Shown: piece by piece, positions 8,681-16,747 of the stretch
Numbering within the stretch: position 1 is the first letter of the stretch
How the letters are laid out: the number at the start of each line of letters is the position of its first letter
Origin: CAYZWU01 sp964482235
GTDB taxonomy: Bacteria; Planctomycetota; B15-G4; CAYZWU01
Length of the DNA stretch: 64,000 bases
Reading direction: 5' to 3'
NCBI GenBank assembly: GCA_964482235.1
Contig: CAYZWU010000025.1
Location: 9,761-73,760, forward strand
Translations under genes and position numbers: made by a program
The notes under the pieces: model-generated
The model's database searches: none
What the model was told of the DNA's origin: nothing
What the model saw: only the letters and a program-made list of their open reading frames with translations

Positions 8681-11600
8681 ATGACGCCATATCCCGAATC
8701 CGATCTTGATCGGTACACTTGCCCCGTGTGCGGCGAGGAGCTTCTGCTGCACTGGAAGCGCTGTCCCGGATGCGACACGCGGATCCTCGATTCCGGTCCG
8801 TCCGGTGCGGGACGGCACATTCTTCTATTCATCGTTCTCGGCATCGTGATAGTCGGCCTGCTGTTTGCAGTGCTGGGCTTCTTCCTGCTTCGGCTCGGAG
8901 GGGAGGAGTCGGAATGCATCGAAACGAGTCTGGTCAGCTGCGTGCTGCCCGTGCATCGGACTGATGCCTGCGTCGCCGGGCTTTGCCAGGAGGAGGAGAA
9001 GGAAGGGGAGACGGTCATCGGCATCGGCGCGGCCCGGGGCTCTTCCTCCCCGAGCAAGTACAGGAACAGGAGGGGATGGGACGCCGGCGCCAACAAGTCC
9101 CTGGAAGAGGGGCTCGCATGGCTCAAGCGTCATCAGAACCCCGAGGGATTCTGGGACAGCGACGGCTTCTGCGAGGAGTGCGGCGACGACCGCTGCCTCG
9201 GTCAGGGGGAATCGCTGAATGACGTGGGGATCACGGGGCTCGCCCTCCTCGCCTACCTCGGTGCCGGAAACACGCCTGTCATGGGACCGTACAAGAACGA
9301 AGTGAGGAAGGGCATCTCCTACCTGGCGGAGGTTCAGGATCGCTGGAGCGGCTGCCTCGTGCCCAAGGAAGGCGCGCACTGGATGTACAACCACGCCATC
9401 GGCAGCCTGGCGCTGATCGAGGCCTACGGCCTCACGCGGATGCCGATCCTCAAGCGCGCTGCCGAGAGGGCGCTCCGGTTCATTCATGAAAGCAGGAATC
9501 CAGGCAAGGCCTGGAGGTACAACAACGGGGAGATCGATCCGGCCGATCAGAACGACGTCTCCGTCACGGCCTGGATGATCCAGTGCCTCTCTGCGGGAAG
9601 GGATTTCGGCCTGCCCTGCGATGACGAGGCTCTGAAGGATGCGCTCCGCTACATCGAAGACATGACCGATACGGCCAAGGGGCGGATCGGCTACAAGGAG
9701 CGGGGCTCCTATTCCGCTCGCGAGGCCGGCGACGAGACGATCTGGCCCTTCGACGCGACGGAAGCGATGACCGCGGCCGGCATGTTCGCCAGGATCCTGA
9801 CCGGCGACGCGCTTGGCGTGATCGACGGACAGCTGACTCCGCTGCATGTGAGCGCCGGCCTGCTAGGACGAAAGCTGCCTGAGTGGAACGAGAAGAGAGG
9901 CACCATCGACTTCTACTACTGGTACTACGGCACTCACGCCATGTTCCAGATGGGGGGCGAGTACTGGATGGCCTGGAACGACGCCCTGCGGGATGCCCTG
10001 ATCGCGAACCAGAAAAGCGAGGGGTGCGAGCGCGGCTCCTGGGATCCGCGGAAAGGCCCGTGGGGCAACAACGGGGGACGGATCTATACCACGGCTCTCG
10101 GGGTCCTCTGCCTCGAAGGCGGCTTCCGCTACAAGCGTCTTCTTCCCTCTGCCGCACCCGTCGCGGCATCCAAGCCGGAAGGCGACTCGATCGTCCGGAT
10201 CGAACTGCTGCCGCCCATTCACGGTTGCGACAGGGAGACCTTCGATCAGATGACCCGTTGTTTCGATCTGGCCTTTCTGGTCGATGATGTTCCCGAGCAG
10301 GAGAGGCTCGGGTTCGCCGAGGAGTTCGAGAGCGGCGACTGGAAGAGCAGGATCCCGGTGGTGATCAACGCCTTCAACGGTCTCGACATGCTCGATGCCG
10401 GCGATCTGGCCAAGGCCTCCCGGATCGCGGCCGTCTGGGACGATGTCGCGGGAAGAGGTTTCGTCTCGGTTCCGATCAAGAGCGATCCCGATCCGGACAA
10501 GATGCAGGCGAACCTTCTCTGGAATCTCACCGCCGTGTCGAGCCTGCACAAGATCTGGCACCGGAAGATCGACGACGGGGAGGAGCAGCGGATCTTCTTC
10601 GGGAAGTGCGAGAAGTACCGCGAGCGGCAGCAGGAAAGGAAGGCCGTTCGGGGTATCGGGGGAGCTCCCGGAAACCGCACCCCGGCAAAGTACCGGAAGA
10701 GGACGGCACGAAAGGGAAACGAGGGGATGCAGCCGGCAGTGGAAAGAGGCCTCGCGTGGCTGGCGCGCCACCAGAATCCCGACGGCTACTGGGATAGCGA
10801 TGACTTCTGTGCCCATTGCCGCGACGGTAGGTGCGAGGGAGGCGGGCAGGCGCTCAACGATGTGGGTGTGACGGGGCTCGCCACGCTCGCCTTTCTCGGC
10901 GCGGGAAGCACTACTCACCGCGGCCCCTACAAGGATGTGGTGAAAAGGAGCATCAAGTACCTGGTCGAATGCCAGGATCCCGAGGACGGCTGTCTGGTCC
11001 CGAAGGAAGGCACCCACTGGATGTACAATCACGCAATCGGCAGCCTGGCGCTCATCGAGACCTACGGGCTGTCGCGGTGGCTGATCATCAAGAAGCGGTC
11101 GCAGAAAGCCCTCGACTTCATCCACAAGACCAGGAACCCTGGAAAGGCGTGGCGCTACAACAACGGGGAGATCGATCCCAATGAACAGAACGACGTCTCC
11201 GTCACGGCCTGGAACGTGATCTGCCTCGTGGCTGCCGCGGATTTCGGGCTCCGCTACCATGAAGAAGATCTCGAAGATGCGCTGCAGTTCATCGACGACA
11301 TGACCGACCCGAAGACGGGGCGGACCGGCTACAAGGAGCGCGGCCTTTTTTCTTCCCGCGTTGCCGGAGGAGAAGAGAAGTGGCCTCTCGATCAGACGGA
11401 AGCCATGACCGCGGCAGCCATGTCCTGCCGCATCTTTGCGTCCGACGCGCTGGACGGGATCGACTCCCAGCGTCCCGCGCTGGACGCTGGCGCCAGACTC
11501 CTGACGGCACGGCTGCCGGAGTGGAACGAGTCGGAGGGCTGCATCGACTTCTACTACTGGTACTACGGATCGCACGCCATGTTCCAGATGGGGGGCAGCG

Positions 11601-11794
11601 GCTGGAAGAGCTGGAAAGACGCCCTGGAGCAGGCCGTGGCCGGACACCAGCAGCTCGAGGGCTGCGAGCGCGGTTCATGGGACCCCCTGGCAGGACCGTG
11701 GGGAACCAGCGGAGGCCGCGTCTATGCCACGGCGCTCTGCACGCTCGCGCTCCAGTCCGCTTATCGCTACGACAACGTCCTTCAGGGGAAGTGA
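8681..11794 (+). CDS. Membrane-anchored protein with two tandem prenyltransferase/squalene-oxidase-type toroid domains
   Basis: About 1037 residues from the ATG at 8681, which has GGGGGA upstream and removes a meaningless extension. The N-terminus is a zinc-ribbon (CPVCGEELL...CPGC), followed by one transmembrane helix (~46-70). Then come two homologous ~350-residue alpha/alpha-toroid domains (~135-486 and ~685-1033) of the terpenoid-cyclase/prenyltransferase-repeat type. They share long identical blocks such as AWRYNNGEIDP, DFYYWYYG and HWMYNHAIGSLALIE. A ~200-residue linker separates them. No DXDD or DCTAE cyclase motif is seen, so a structural or carbohydrate/peptide-binding role is as likely as catalysis. 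Similar proteins are common in Planctomycetes-like bacteria. Function unknown. Confidence 0.75.
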   Translation: MTPYPESDLDRYTCPVCGEELLLHWKRCPGCDTRILDSGPSGAGRHILLFIVLGIVIVGLLFAVLGFFLLRLGGEESECIETSLVSCVLPVHRTDACVAGLCQEEEKEGETVIGIGAARGSSSPSKYRNRRGWDAGANKSLEEGLAWLKRHQNPEGFWDSDGFCEECGDDRCLGQGESLNDVGITGLALLAYLGAGNTPVMGPYKNEVRKGISYLAEVQDRWSGCLVPKEGAHWMYNHAIGSLALIEAYGLTRMPILKRAAERALRFIHESRNPGKAWRYNNGEIDPADQNDVSVTAWMIQCLSAGRDFGLPCDDEALKDALRYIEDMTDTAKGRIGYKERGSYSAREAGDETIWPFDATEAMTAAGMFARILTGDALGVIDGQLTPLHVSAGLLGRKLPEWNEKRGTIDFYYWYYGTHAMFQMGGEYWMAWNDALRDALIANQKSEGCERGSWDPRKGPWGNNGGRIYTTALGVLCLEGGFRYKRLLPSAAPVAASKPEGDSIVRIELLPPIHGCDRETFDQMTRCFDLAFLVDDVPEQERLGFAEEFESGDWKSRIPVVINAFNGLDMLDAGDLAKASRIAAVWDDVAGRGFVSVPIKSDPDPDKMQANLLWNLTAVSSLHKIWHRKIDDGEEQRIFFGKCEKYRERQQERKAVRGIGGAPGNRTPAKYRKRTARKGNEGMQPAVERGLAWLARHQNPDGYWDSDDFCAHCRDGRCEGGGQALNDVGVTGLATLAFLGAGSTTHRGPYKDVVKRSIKYLVECQDPEDGCLVPKEGTHWMYNHAIGSLALIETYGLSRWLIIKKRSQKALDFIHKTRNPGKAWRYNNGEIDPNEQNDVSVTAWNVICLVAAADFGLRYHEEDLEDALQFIDDMTDPKTGRTGYKERGLFSSRVAGGEEKWPLDQTEAMTAAAMSCRIFASDALDGIDSQRPALDAGARLLTARLPEWNESEGCIDFYYWYYGSHAMFQMGGSGWKSWKDALEQAVAGHQQLEGCERGSWDPLAGPWGTSGGRVYATALCTLALQSAYRYDNVLQGK

Positions 11795-11891
11795 ACCGTG
11801 AGGGCGAGGCTCGGGGTATTGCCCGGCCGATCCCGTGCCATGGCGGGGATTCCCGGCGATCGAGCCGACGTTCTTGTTACGGTGCTGGTTC

Positions 11892-13034
11892 TTACCTGGA
11901 TCCGAACACGGCAAAGGCTCCGCCGAGTAGAGCGGCCCTCCCGCCGATGGTGGTGAAGAGCACGCGGGGCCGGGGCGACATCCCCTCGTTTTCGAGCGTC
12001 TCGTGGATCGCTCTTGCGAGAAGGGCGCGGACAGCCGTAGACTCGGTCCGACATCCGCCCACCATGCCGCCGCCGATCACGAAGGCGTCGATGTCCGGGG
12101 AGTTCAGGCGCTTCTTCTCCGGCCCGTTCAGGAACAGGATCCCCAGGCCGATCACGCGCCCCGCATGGGCCAACTCCTCGCGGATCAACGTCTCGAGGGC
12201 GCTATTGCCTGCGGCGAGAAGATCCTGCATCCGTCCGCCCTTCTCGTCGAGGAGGCGGTCCACGTCCCGGTCGCCGAGCTCCCGGCCGCGGCGGTTGACG
12301 GCAGCGGCGATGGCCCGGCCGCAGGCCATCTCCTCGAACCGCTCGCCGGGCCGCGACGGATCGACGGGATGCTTCCAGATCTCGCCCACATCGGGATCGG
12401 GTTTCGCGGGATCGTCGCCGTACCAGACCTTCCCCTTGTGAACGTATCCGCCGCCGAGCCCCGTTCCCGGATCGATCTCGATGAAGTCGAGCAGGGTCCG
12501 TCCCTCGCGGGAGAACGGCTTCTCCTTCAGGATGCCCTCGTCCTCGACGTGGTCGACGGCCGAGTCGTGCATGGCCACCAGGGAGCCGAGGGCCATCGCC
12601 TTGGCGTCGTTGAGGCAGATGATCGCGAGGCCGGTGCGATCCTTCAACGCCTCGGTGGGATTGAACTCGCCCCAGGCCGGCTGGTTGAGCGCCCCGGTCC
12701 TGCCGACGATCCAGCCGGTGAGCGGATCGACGGCGCCCGTGACCCCGACTCCTGCCGAGCGAACCTGGAGCCCGGCCTCGCGGGCGCTTTCCCCTGCTTC
12801 CAGCAGGAGAGCGGCGATGGCGTCGAGGAGCTCCTCGCGATGGGGCAGAAAGTCGTCCCAGTGATCGAGGGTGAAGGCGATCCGATCCTCGGCGCGCTGC
12901 GACGCGCGCATCAGCTCGCCGCCGGCCGGAGTGGGCACGCTCTTTTCCCAGACGATGCGGAACGATTCGTCCACCACGGCGGCTGTCAGGGTCGTCCCGC
13001 CCGCGTTGGCGGACAGCATGGCTTTCTTGGTCAT
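11892..13034 (-). CDS. ROK-family kinase-like protein
   Basis: A 380-residue ASKHA-fold protein. The phosphate-binding GVTGAVDPLTG, the catalytic Asp in CLNDAKAMALG and the GTGLGGGYV loop are those of ROK sugar kinases. The Cys-rich zinc motif (CxCGxxGCxE) of typical ROK kinases is absent, so substrate and activity are uncertain. AAGGAGGG precedes the ATG at 13034. It is the last gene of the AOR-aldolase-ThiS-ROK operon, 24 bases after the carrier gene, and may phosphorylate a sugar that the aldolase then cleaves. That link is inference. Confidence 0.75.
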   Translation of the reverse strand: MTKKAMLSANAGGTTLTAAVVDESFRIVWEKSVPTPAGGELMRASQRAEDRIAFTLDHWDDFLPHREELLDAIAALLLEAGESAREAGLQVRSAGVGVTGAVDPLTGWIVGRTGALNQPAWGEFNPTEALKDRTGLAIICLNDAKAMALGSLVAMHDSAVDHVEDEGILKEKPFSREGRTLLDFIEIDPGTGLGGGYVHKGKVWYGDDPAKPDPDVGEIWKHPVDPSRPGERFEEMACGRAIAAAVNRRGRELGDRDVDRLLDEKGGRMQDLLAAGNSALETLIREELAHAGRVIGLGILFLNGPEKKRLNSPDIDAFVIGGGMVGGCRTESTAVRALLARAIHETLENEGMSPRPRVLFTTIGGRAALLGGAFAVFGSR

Positions 13035-13058
13035 GGAGTCCCTCCTTCCCTTCTCAGG

Positions 13059-13256
13059 CTATCCTCCTCCCACGACGGGAAGAATCGAGTACTCGGCGCC
13101 CGCCTCGACAGGCGTGACATCGAGCTCGTTGCGGCGGATCGCCTTGCCGTCCAGGATCACCACGGAGATGGTCGGGTTCATCTTCAGCTTCGTGAGGAGC
13201 TCTGCGAGAGTGAGTCCTTCACACCCTTCGATCTCTTCACCGTTCACGAAAATCAT
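13059..13256 (-). CDS. ThiS/MoaD-type sulfur carrier protein
   Basis: A 65-residue beta-grasp protein starting MIFVNGEEIEG and ending VVGGG. The Gly-Gly terminus is what is adenylated and thiocarboxylated in ThiS and MoaD. The call rests on length, the ubiquitin-like pattern and the Gly end. It lies in an operon with an aldehyde:ferredoxin oxidoreductase, which needs a tungsten or molybdenum bis-pterin cofactor, so a MoaD-like dithiolene role is the natural reading. A ThiS role cannot be excluded. The third terminal Gly is unusual. Confidence 0.78.
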   Translation of the reverse strand: MIFVNGEEIEGCEGLTLAELLTKLKMNPTISVVILDGKAIRRNELDVTPVEAGAEYSILPVVGGG

Positions 13257-13296
13257 TGTTCCATCCTCTTATCAAGGTCAGGTATCCCCTCCCGGC

Positions 13297-14622
13297 CTAC
13301 CACTTCCTGGCCTTCTCAGGCTCCAGCTCAGCGAGATCGAGTCCGCGATCGAGGGCGCCGAGCCTGTAGAGGCAGATGTCGCGCACCGAGGAGTTGTGGT
13401 GCAGCGCCTCGGAGAGCGACTGCTCTCCCACCGCCCAGACGCCGCCGCGGCGCACGACGGCCACGTTGTAGTCGTGGAGCGTCTCGAGCAACTTGCCGGG
13501 CTCCGTCCCTGCCGGCAGCACGGGGATGGCCGGGTAGAGGAAGCTCGCCTCGGCGTCCACGGGGATGATCCTGTCAGGCGGCTCCGCCTCGCCGGGATGC
13601 CTGTAGAGAACGGCGGCGTCGGTCTCGGGCGTGAAGGTGTGGATCACGGTCTGGAAGTTCGAGTTGTTGAAGATGTACCGGTGTATGGAGAGCGGGAAGC
13701 TCTCGTCGACGTCGTCGACCAGCGGTATTTCCACGAGGGGGCCGGGAAGACCGGACGGCATGGAGGCCGCCGGCGTGTAGAGCATCGTATCCGCGCACCG
13801 GATCGACGCCGATCCCGTGTGGAAGGGGGAGAGGCCCTGCTCGAAGATGCGGTGGCCGGTCTTCAGGAACTCTCGCCGCGTCTGGGGCTCGTCGTCGAAG
13901 TCGCAGCGCCCCAGGCCCTCGCAGTCGTAATCACCGGCATCGCCCAGCCCGGCCCGGAGCTCGAGGCCGAAGAAGCCGTCCCCGGCAGCCTCCTGCTCCC
14001 GATTCATCAGGGCGGCATCGGCGCCGAAACGGCGGGCCAGCTGGATCGTGTATCCCGAGTTCTCCACGAGGCAGAGGCGGAAGAAGGCGTGTTCCAGGCA
14101 GCGGCCGCGCGCGAAGGCACCGTGGTTCTGCACGATCATCGTGGGGTGCTTCTCCAGGTACTCGGGGATGACCTTGGCCATCTCCGGCGAGCCCGATGGC
14201 ACGGCGAATCGGTGCACGGGCACCGATCCCTCGAGAAAGCTGCGGCCCAGGGAGTCGATCGGGACGAGAGGGGGATGGGGGCCCGACTTGCCCGCCGGCC
14301 CCATGGTGGCCACCACGGCGTGCTTCGTGTGGGCATGCATGGAGGCCACGGCTCCCTCGATCTGGAGGATCCGTGCGTGGATCGTCGTCTCCGACGAGGC
14401 CCGGTAGTGGCCGAAGTCCGTTTCGGCCATGGCGGGGAAGCAGATGTCCCCCCGCTCGAGGCCGCCCTTCTGCGATCCCGTGCGCGTGACGGCCAAGCAG
14501 GAAGTGCCTTCCTCGTTCGTCCACCGCGCCGCGATGTTGCCGCTGTGGCTGTCCTGCATGTCGCGGTTGAGGCAGGCCGAGCCGAGGGCGATCATCCTGT
14601 CGATGATGTCTTTCTTGGTCAT
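13297..14622 (-). CDS. Double-domain class II aldolase/adducin protein
   Basis: A 441-residue protein made of two class II aldolase-like halves. The N-terminal half (~1-215) keeps the phosphate-binding SGNIAARW, a Glu in SSETTIHARI, HAHTKHAV supplying the HxH metal pair, and NHGAFARG supplying the third His. It should be a metal-dependent aldolase of the fuculose-phosphate type. The C-terminal half (~225-435) retains the fold pattern (FHTGSASIR, VIHTFTPETDAAVL, GVWAVGEQSLSEALHH) but has lost the metal ligands. The ATG overlaps the AOR stop in an ATGA, so the two are translationally coupled. The aldehyde product could be passed to the AOR. Substrate unknown. Confidence 0.82.
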   Translation of the reverse strand: MTKKDIIDRMIALGSACLNRDMQDSHSGNIAARWTNEEGTSCLAVTRTGSQKGGLERGDICFPAMAETDFGHYRASSETTIHARILQIEGAVASMHAHTKHAVVATMGPAGKSGPHPPLVPIDSLGRSFLEGSVPVHRFAVPSGSPEMAKVIPEYLEKHPTMIVQNHGAFARGRCLEHAFFRLCLVENSGYTIQLARRFGADAALMNREQEAAGDGFFGLELRAGLGDAGDYDCEGLGRCDFDDEPQTRREFLKTGHRIFEQGLSPFHTGSASIRCADTMLYTPAASMPSGLPGPLVEIPLVDDVDESFPLSIHRYIFNNSNFQTVIHTFTPETDAAVLYRHPGEAEPPDRIIPVDAEASFLYPAIPVLPAGTEPGKLLETLHDYNVAVVRRGGVWAVGEQSLSEALHHNSSVRDICLYRLGALDRGLDLAELEPEKARKW

Positions 14623-16460
14623 CTTTCCCCCTCCAGGGAAGAGAGGCCGAGGCGGGTCAACGTCTCCTCGCTCGGGACTCCGCCGCCGTCCCAGCCGCGG
14701 ACCATGTAGTAGCCCGAGCGCATCTTATCGACCTTGTCCGGCGGAATCAGGGTATCTCCCTCATCGGTTGTTATGTACTCGGTCTGGAAGCGGTCGGGCA
14801 GGGTGTCGTCCGCGGCAGTCAGGCCGGCCCGGAGGTTGAAGAGCCGCTCCAGGTTCGCCACGCGTTCCGCCATGGTTTCGAGATGGCTCGTGGAGAACTC
14901 GGCGCCCGTGGCACCGGAGAGCATCCTGGCCCAGGTGTCCACGTGAAAGGCGAAGCTGGTGAACCGGCAGACGCCCAGCGTGTCGAGGATGATCCCCGCG
15001 TTCTGGACGTTGCGCACCGCCGCCGGGGCCTGGCGCACGCTGAAGCGCGGGATCTCGCGGGGACCGCCGAAGAAGGCCAGCGAGACGGCGTACCCTCCTC
15101 TCAGGTGGCAGGCGCCGCTGGGCGACGTCATGTAGCCCAGCGCCTGGATGAAGGATGCCCGGGGGTCGTAGGCCGGAAACTCGAGCCCCTTCACCGACAT
15201 GGACAGCTCGGGCCGCCCGAAAAGCTTCGCAAGGCGCCGCGATCCGTCGGCCAGAGCATCGCCGATGCCCTCCCGGCGCGCCACGAGAGGAACGAGGCTC
15301 TTCAGCGACTCGCCGCTGCCGAAGCTGAGATCGATGCCGCCCGTGTCCTCGAGAGTGATGGCGCCGCTCTCGAAGAGCTCCATCGCGCACGCCACGGTTC
15401 CGCCGTACGTGATGGTGTCCATGCCCATCTCGTTGCAGCCGTAGTTGGCCAGGGTGATCGCCTCCAGGTCGTAGGTGCCGCAGACGGGGCCCATGAGGAC
15501 CACCGTCTCGAACTCGGGTCCCTCTCCGGTCTTCTCTCCCACCTGGGTGTGGCGCTGGCAGGCGATGGGACAGCGGTAGCAGCCCTTGGCGCGCTGCAGG
15601 ATATTCTTGCGGATCGCCTCGCCGGAGATCCGGTTCAGGTCCTCGAGCCGGTGCTTCGTGTCCTGGTAGTTCCTGTGGGGGAGCATGTCGATCACGTCGA
15701 TCAGGCGGACGAGCCCCGCCGTGCCGAGCTCCCTGAGGATCCTGTTGGTGCCGGGTGCGGCACGGAGCCTGTAGAGGCCCTGGTCCACGCCGGTGCGGAA
15801 TAGCTCCTCGTCGCGGATCGGTATCTCGTCGTCGCCCGTCACGACAACGGCCTTCAGGTTCTTCGCGCCGAAGATCGCACCGGGCCCGCCGCGGCCGTAG
15901 ACCCTGTTCTTGTTGTTCACCAGGGAGGCGAAGAGGACCTGGTTCTCGCCGGCCGGACCGATGGTGAGGACGCGCGAGATCTTGGGGTCGAGCCCTTCGA
16001 GCAGGACGTCGGTGGCCTCGTGCGAGTCGAGCCCCCAGAGCCGGCCCGCCGGCAGGACCTGCGCGCCCGATTTGTCGATCTTCAGGAGAACGGGCTCCGG
16101 CGACTTCCCCTTGATGACCAGGGCGTCGTAGCCGCTCCGCTTGAGAAAGACGGCGAAGTCGCCACCGGAGTTCGAGCTTCCGATCGAGCCGGTGAGCGGC
16201 GACTTGAAGACCGCGTGCCCCCTGCCCGCCGTGGGGGCGGAGGTGCCCACCAGGGGCGAGGCGGCGATCACGACGGCGCTTTCCGGCGCCAGGGGGTCCG
16301 CTTCAGGCGCCATGGCATCCCAGAGAAGCCGGGTGGCGAGCCCGCGACCGCCCACGTAGTCTCGACAATACTCTTCAGGCAGGGGCAAGGTCTGGAGCTT
16401 CCCCCGGGTGAGGTCGGCCTCCAGGATCCTGCCTCGATATCCGCCGTAGGTGAATTCCAT
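14619..16460 (-). CDS. aor: Tungsten-type aldehyde:ferredoxin oxidoreductase
   Basis: A 613-residue AOR that oxidises aldehydes to acids with ferredoxin as acceptor, in the cytoplasm of anaerobes. The N-terminal family signature GGRGLATRLLWD is present. The [4Fe-4S] ligands are visible as CYRCPIAC (Cys ~291, 294, 298) plus the distant Cys in LDTLGVCRF (~497), spacing close to that of Pyrococcus furiosus AOR. The ATG at 16460 has only a weak ribosome site (GATCAGAAG). It heads the operon with the aldolase (ATGA overlap), a sulfur carrier and a ROK kinase. A long hairpin lies in its upstream region. Confidence 0.93.
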   Translation of the reverse strand: MEFTYGGYRGRILEADLTRGKLQTLPLPEEYCRDYVGGRGLATRLLWDAMAPEADPLAPESAVVIAASPLVGTSAPTAGRGHAVFKSPLTGSIGSSNSGGDFAVFLKRSGYDALVIKGKSPEPVLLKIDKSGAQVLPAGRLWGLDSHEATDVLLEGLDPKISRVLTIGPAGENQVLFASLVNNKNRVYGRGGPGAIFGAKNLKAVVVTGDDEIPIRDEELFRTGVDQGLYRLRAAPGTNRILRELGTAGLVRLIDVIDMLPHRNYQDTKHRLEDLNRISGEAIRKNILQRAKGCYRCPIACQRHTQVGEKTGEGPEFETVVLMGPVCGTYDLEAITLANYGCNEMGMDTITYGGTVACAMELFESGAITLEDTGGIDLSFGSGESLKSLVPLVARREGIGDALADGSRRLAKLFGRPELSMSVKGLEFPAYDPRASFIQALGYMTSPSGACHLRGGYAVSLAFFGGPREIPRFSVRQAPAAVRNVQNAGIILDTLGVCRFTSFAFHVDTWARMLSGATGAEFSTSHLETMAERVANLERLFNLRAGLTAADDTLPDRFQTEYITTDEGDTLIPPDKVDKMRSGYYMVRGWDGGGVPSEETLTRLGLSSLEGER

Positions 16461-16495
16461 CTTCTGATCCGTTACAGAAACTGCTTTCGGTTCGC

Positions 16496-16540
16496 CTCGG
16501 ATCGCCGGTGCCGGGCTTTCAGCCGCACCGGCGATCCGAG
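16496..16540. other. Perfect 16-bp inverted repeat upstream of aor
   Basis: Arms 16496-16511 and 16525-16540 are exact reverse complements (CTCGGATCGCCGGTGC and its complement) with a 13-base loop that can itself pair GGCT with AGCC. It sits 36-80 bases before the aor ATG and could be a leader hairpin or terminator. I do not recognise the Moco riboswitch consensus in it. Confidence 0.75.
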
Positions 16541-16594
16541 CCAGTATATTGAACTCCGGGCCGTTCTCGATTTTAATATATTACTTTTACGGCG

Positions 16595-16613
16595 CGGAAA
16601 AGGGCCTTTTCCG
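16595..16613. promoter_or_regulatory. Palindromic operator-like site upstream of aor
   Basis: CGGAAAAGG, one central base, CCTTTTCCG: a perfect 9+1+9 palindrome, about 140 bases before the aor start and beside an A+T-rich stretch (16570-16585) that may hold a promoter. It could bind a dimeric regulator, but no regulator is identified. Confidence 0.4.
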
Positions 16614-16640
16614 TCCTGAGCAGTTATTTCAATTTCAGAA

Positions 16641-16733
16641 ATGACTTTTTACGGCCATTACAGACTGTCTAAAAAGTCCATTCGGGAATGACTTTTTACG
16701 GTCATGAAAGGCTGTCTAGAAAGTCATTCGGAA
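16641..16733. repeat. Two ~47-bp tandem repeats with internal dyad symmetry
   Basis: Copies begin at 16641 and 16688 with ATGACTTTTTACGG and share a CTGTCTARAAAGTC core. Each copy contains ATGACTTTTT and its near-complement AAAGTCATT, so it can fold on itself. They look like a short interspersed palindromic element. The second copy abuts the aminotransferase leader. Confidence 0.65.
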
Positions 16734-16747
16734 AGACGGGTAAAGTC

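Noticed and set aside
16461..16620. Moco/Wco riboswitch upstream of aor
   Set aside because: A hairpin is there, but I could not match the conserved core of the known motif by eye, so it is left as an unassigned hairpin.
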